DNA from: Prostheceraeus crozeri
Taxonomy: Eukaryota; Platyhelminthes; Polycladida; Euryleptidae
Assembly: GCA_907163375.1 (NCBI GenBank)
Contig: CAJQUW010003430.1
Span: 62,001-126,000 of the forward strand
Direction: 5' to 3'
DNA length: 64,000 nucleotides
This document shows positions 59,709-64,000 of this stretch, piece after piece. Position numbers and translations under genes: made by a program. Each line of letters opens with the position of its first letter. Position 1 is the first letter of the stretch. The notes under the pieces are model-generated. The model was not told the origin of the DNA and searched no databases. It saw nothing but the letters and a program-made list of their open reading frames with translations.

Positions 59709-59886
59709 TTGCAAGAACTATGAACGTCTGAAGTCTTTTTTAACGTACACAAACTTCATTATTTCCAGATTATTTATTCCACTTATTCCAGATTATTTAT
59801 TTCCACTTTTAGTTTCATGTGGTCTAATTGCATGTCTGTTTTGTCTATTACATTTTGGTATGCTTAGTAGTACGGATACTTTACAT

Positions 59887-60812
59887 CAGGGATGCGGAGT
59901 CAGAGTCTTATCATTTTTGCTGGAGTAGGAGTCGGAGTCGGAGTCTTATCAAATAATATGACTCCGGACTCCGGCCTATAACTAGACCTGAGATACAATA
60001 CAAACAAATTATTTATCCTCGTACATAGCTGTCACTGTCTTGATGTCAACTTTCTCCGTCAAACAAAAGTACGGAGACACTGCTGTATGCAAATCTTCTA
60101 ATAGTTGAGGGAATGAACCGTGATAGTGGAAAAAGGATTGTCTTTTCACCAGGTGATTTAGTAGAGAAGACAAGCCTTCCTAGCCTCGATCACACGTATG
60201 CACCAAAGGTCACATCAGAGACAAAAATGAAATACTAGTTTGTTTGAGAACATTATCCTCTTGCCCTCACATCAATCGTGTGTGATGGGTCCTCTAAAGC
60301 GCATTTCATTGAATAACGGGCTAGCCATTTAAGTTCAACTATGACGGAAGAAGCCCAGGACTGGTGTTCGTCGTTGTTTATTACGAAGCACTTAAGCACG
60401 TAATAAACAACGACGAACACCAGTCCTGGGCTTCTTCCGTCATAGTTGATCTAAAGCGCATATTTTAAATAGAAGGTGTACTCATATTTTTTGAGAAGGA
60501 TGGGGATTTTCCTGCCTGGTAGAGACTGGAGAAAAACCTTGTGAAGCACACATCAAGAAGATGGGAGGAGCCGAGTCGTATGCATCCAACTGAAAGCGAC
60601 ATTTGATAAACTTTCATCGAAAATGATTGATAAAGCAATGATCACTAAAGATAGGTTCAGGTAAGCCTATCTTCTATGATGTAGGTTGACAGTTTTTCAA
60701 AAAAACTAGGCTTTATATACTTGCCACCCGGAGTCGGAGTCATATCAAAAGCCGGAGTCCTATCAACCCCGGAGTCGGATTCCTATCAAAATGATAGGAC
60801 TCCGCATCCCTG
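59887..60812. mobile_element. hAT MITE copy B, 926 bp
   Basis: Same family as copy A (56233-56966), with long stretches identical or nearly so. Target duplication CTTTACAT at 59879-59886 and 60813-60820, exact. It is longer than copy A because of a 157-bp gain (hairpin insert plus duplicated target) at 60305-60461 and an extra GGAGTC-type repeat unit near 60740-60775. Confidence 0.95.
60305..60449. mobile_element. 145-bp insert with perfect 51-bp hairpin
   Basis: Insertion within MITE copy B, absent from copy A. TCTAAAGCGCAT (12 bp) is present on both sides (60293-60304 and 60450-60461) but once in copy A, so it is a target duplication. The insert begins with 30 unique bases. Then arms 60335-60385 and 60399-60449 are perfect inverted copies of 51 bases around a 13-base loop. 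The right arm ends exactly at the duplication. Confidence 0.93.
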
Positions 60813-60824
60813 CTTTACATGTAT

Positions 60825-62940
60825 GTAAACTTTGCTGACGTTGACAATTTTTACTTACCGCAACCGCAACAGTGTAACCGAATGAGCGTGTGTTCCTGTC
60901 CGAATAGATGCGTCATTACTGAATTTTATGATTAATCTGATTACACTATCAACCTACCTATTTTGATCGGTCTATCATATAGTTGACTGTATAACCTAGG
61001 AATTATCTGATTACCATTCCTGCATAAAAGAAGACTGCTCAAACATTTATAGCTCGTGCAGTGTACGATTGTAGATTGTTGAAAATTAACCATGCAAAAT
61101 TCATAGCTGATTATTGATATTAACACATGAATTAAAAGGTGATTAAGTTCGCACTAACTGCAGTCTAACCTTTTTCAAATAATTCCCTCGCATCTGAAAA
61201 TTTAAATGCATGTATAAGTGTATTCTCCAACTAAGAATTCGCTCATCAATACCGCAAATTCTAAAACTGGGGAAAAGAAGTGAAATGAGTTTAAAACACC
61301 AAACTTTAATGCTAATATTAATGCTAACTTCACAGGCCATCCAAAAGGATTTGCTCGCCCATAAGAATAACCTATCATTGGCAATAGACTCATCTTCGAA
61401 TTTAATCGCATCTTTTCCAATCCCTCCTACCCTTCAAGTGCGCAGAATAACCATCTTCGGATCGAAATCAGCAGAAAATTAATTATAAAGTTCATGCTAA
61501 TTTTCTTGTCCGTAAAAACAATAGAGGATTGTCCATTCCCGAAATCGCTCGCACTATGGACTACCCGACGGCCATGAAGTTACTCAGATTAACCACGTAT
61601 GTATTGAAAATGTCACATTTTTCAATGTTCATTAATGCTGATCTAAAGGGCATTAAGGCTCAATTTTGTGATGGCGAGCAGATTGGGTTAGGTTCCCCAT
61701 AAAGCCATCATTAAGCTACGTTCACTTATAGGTTATAATCATGTAACCTATAATTTCATGATTCTATGCTATAACATAAATTTTTTAACTGGAGTACTTA
61801 AACTGATGTCCGACTCCGAGATGTCGTTAAAATGTTAACAATAACAAATCAATTTCATCGTACAACTTCATTTAACAATCAGCAGCAAAGCTTGCAGTAT
61901 TATTCATAATTAACCTAGGTGTGCATCATGATACTGCTTAAGGAAAGTCATGTTTTTCTAATGATGTGCAGTGATCATCGCTCTTATCTTCTTATTATCT
62001 GTGATATGTCATCGTGTCCTTGTAGCTTTCACCGAATCTTTACTTGAAAGGTTATGATTCAATAAAATCGATCAACAAGATCTAACACAGAATGTCGTTG
62101 TCGATGGTTAGACAAGAAAAGTTGACAAAAATAAGGGAAAATGTAGCGAGCTGGCGGGTAATGTCTTCCTATTGTCGTGACGACCTACGGTTCATGGGTC
62201 AAGAGCGCAAACGACGTTTTGTCTCGAGTGTCGGCGAGGCTGTCCATAAAACCTGGACTTACTAATATTGACGCAACTTCAATGACTCTCATGCGTTCCA
62301 ATGCGAGAATCCTTTTGTTGCGATGTGACCCGTCCCGCTTTCTTTTAGTCGTACAATATGTTTACATGATTTTTTATACTTCATATATTCATCTTTGAGT
62401 ATTGTTGTGATTTGTTAAACAAAATGTTGATACATAAAAAGATAGTTGATTTTTGTTGTTATTGCTCATTATTTCTCATCATTTTCTACGAGAAAACCCC
62501 TCATAAAAAGGATTATTGACGGACACGTGGTGGTCTACCTTCCGCTATCGATACGAACAGTCAAATCACCTTTCCCCAGGGTGACCACTCGGTCTTTTAA
62601 ACAGACCAGTCTGTATTGGTCTTTTTTGTCTTTTTTAGGACAAATCTATTTTTATTCATTTTTTATAGGAGTCGAGCTTTTATCTATAAGTTAGTGAAAA
62701 TGTATCAATCAGTTTGGTAGTCAGGCTGTCTAGTGCATCATTTTTTCTGATACATATCGTTTCCATGAACAGCAAGCCTGTATTGGAATGATGTTTGTAC
62801 ATGTTAAATTTGTTTTCATGATTCATGATGTGACATTAAATGCGTTTAAAAATATTTTATAATTTTAAAAATATGAACGTGCGAATACGTGGTAAACAGA
62901 AGCCAAATATTGGGGGAAGAGTCATATGCGAGGTAGGTGT
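60825..62940. other. no gene recognised
   Basis: A/T-rich noncoding sequence. Open frames at 61210-61482, 62177-62398 and 62446-62694 match nothing I know. Confidence 0.35.
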
Positions 62941-62944
62941 AATA

Positions 62945-63669
62945 GTCCGGCAGCCAGAACGAGTTTCTGCAGGGAACGAGGCCGAAAATGAGACTTTCAC
63001 AGAATGATGTACACCAAATGCGTACTACGAATCGGCACGTCTGCCGAGTTCTAGTGAGTTTCCTCTTCTTGTCAGACAGAATCAAAGACAAACACATGTA
63101 AATCCAATGGGACGCAGATTGCAGTTTTTGGTTAAAATGAAATTTTCTATGTTTTCTCTGATTAAACGAAAAGTGCGAAGCCCAGACTGACAATTTTTGA
63201 CATGGAATGTCTTCAGGTCATTTCCTTTCATGCTCATGCAACTCTGTCTAGAAACCTAGACACATTTAGATTTGGCGAGCCTCATAATGTCAGTAAACAC
63301 AAACATTTTGAGCAACTTTATCCACATTCAATCACATTCTACCATACATTGCCGCTCAGATGCATGATGTTGTCACATGCACATAATAGGAAATGACCTG
63401 AAGACATTCCATGTCAAAAATTATGACTCTAGACTTAATGCTCTCCAGCTGATAAGCGAAAACATAGAAAATTTTATTTCAACTAAAAAACTATAATCTA
63501 CGTCCTATTGGATTTACATGTGTTTTTCTTTGATCCTGTCTGACAAGAAGAGGAACTCACTAGAACTCGGCAGACGCACCGATTCGTAGTGGGCAGAAGA
63601 TGTACATCATTCTGTGAAAGTCTCATTTTCGGCCTCGTTCCCTGCAGAAACTCGTCCTGGCTACCGGAC
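62945..63669. mobile_element. 725-bp element with about 295-bp TIRs
   Basis: Left arm 62945-63239 and right arm 63368-63669 are inverted copies, about 88-90% alike by eye. They start GTCCGGCAGCCAGAACGAG and GTCCGGTAGCCAGGACGAG, with a 128-bp unrelated spacer. TA lies at both outer edges (62943-62944; 63670-63671), consistent with a TA target as in Tc1/mariner-type MITEs. A related fragment is at 59585-59708. No transposase. Confidence 0.85.
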
Positions 63670-63674
63670 TATAA

Positions 63675-64000
63675 TCTAGAGGTGAAATTGACATTGAGCT
63701 TTTTGCATTTAGATAACTTGGCTTCTCGTGATTCGAAAAAGAATGACGTCTGTATTTCACTTTTGTTACATTGCCGCTTCGATGGCAGGACATACACATT
63801 GAGTGACACAGAAATCAGTGATTTTCGACGCATTTGGTCTGATATACAGATTGTTTCATAAAAAATGGATCACCCTTAAACATCGCCTTATCTTCAACTT
63901 TGTCTAACTCCGCCAAACTTGAACGAATTTCTCTGAAATTTGGAAGATATGTCAGTTGTGCTTACTAATATCATTGTTGGAAATTTCAAGCATGAATATT
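63675..64000. other. no gene recognised at window end
   Basis: The end of the window. The frame running to 63861 is a chance extension of the element's TIR; no family is recognisable. Confidence 0.35.

Noticed and set aside
63589-63861. 90-residue frame at the window end
   Set aside because: Its first half translates the terminal inverted repeat of the 62.9-63.7 kb element; the rest has no support.

Overview
This is a eukaryotic nuclear window, AT-rich by eye, most likely from an invertebrate animal. The clues are a rhodopsin-class peptide GPCR of the invertebrate FMRFamide-receptor kind, an animal-type histone H2B sequence, spliceosomal intron signals, tRNA-derived SINEs, and many animal transposon groups (THAP/P-element, hAT, pogo/Tigger, RTE, CR1/Jockey, Penelope-like). 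I cannot name the species; a marine or lophotrochozoan-type invertebrate is a guess. There is no operon structure and no bacterial, plasmid or CRISPR content.

Host-gene content is very low. Candidates are two exons of a minus-strand GPCR (8658-9454), a possible minus-strand 5' coding exon (20582-20848), a decayed H2B sequence (25147-25566), and a small coiled-coil coding remnant (5959-6090). Almost everything else that can be recognised is mobile DNA or repeats.

Region by region: 1-2.55 kb is a broken P-element/THAP9-like transposase. 2.6-8.4 kb is mostly unassigned, with a 114-bp tandem duplication. 8.4-9.5 kb has a SINE and the GPCR. 10-24 kb has scattered LINE, SINE, MITE and fold-back pieces and a striking 0.9-kb G/T-only block. 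25-26.7 kb has the H2B pseudogene beside one copy of a 75-bp direct repeat. 30-34 kb holds minus-strand LINE remnants with a 123-bp hAT MITE. 37-43.1 kb is one minus-strand RTE-type LINE cut twice, by a 2.3-kb hAT transposon with perfect 8-bp target duplications and by a 2.57-kb element with 3-bp duplications and subterminal CTAG-rich arrays. 45.3-46.8 kb is a fold-back element whose 690-bp arms are almost identical. 47.1-52.8 kb is a hAT transposon (5-bp target duplication) that itself carries a 1.3-kb Tigger element lacking its catalytic core. 52.9-55.5 kb is a CR1/Jockey-group LINE. 55.9-57.5 kb is the end of another hAT transposase, interrupted by a 734-bp MITE. A second copy of that MITE at 59.9-60.8 kb carries a perfect 51-bp-arm hairpin inserted with a 12-bp direct repeat. 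62.9-63.7 kb is a long-TIR element.

The clearest signals are nested, datable insertions (target duplications, restored reading frames across insertion sites) rather than cooperating genes. The least explained items are the fold-back element, the palindromic hairpin insertion, the 40.5-43.1 kb element and the G/T-rich block. All family calls come from reading motifs by eye; no database search was run.
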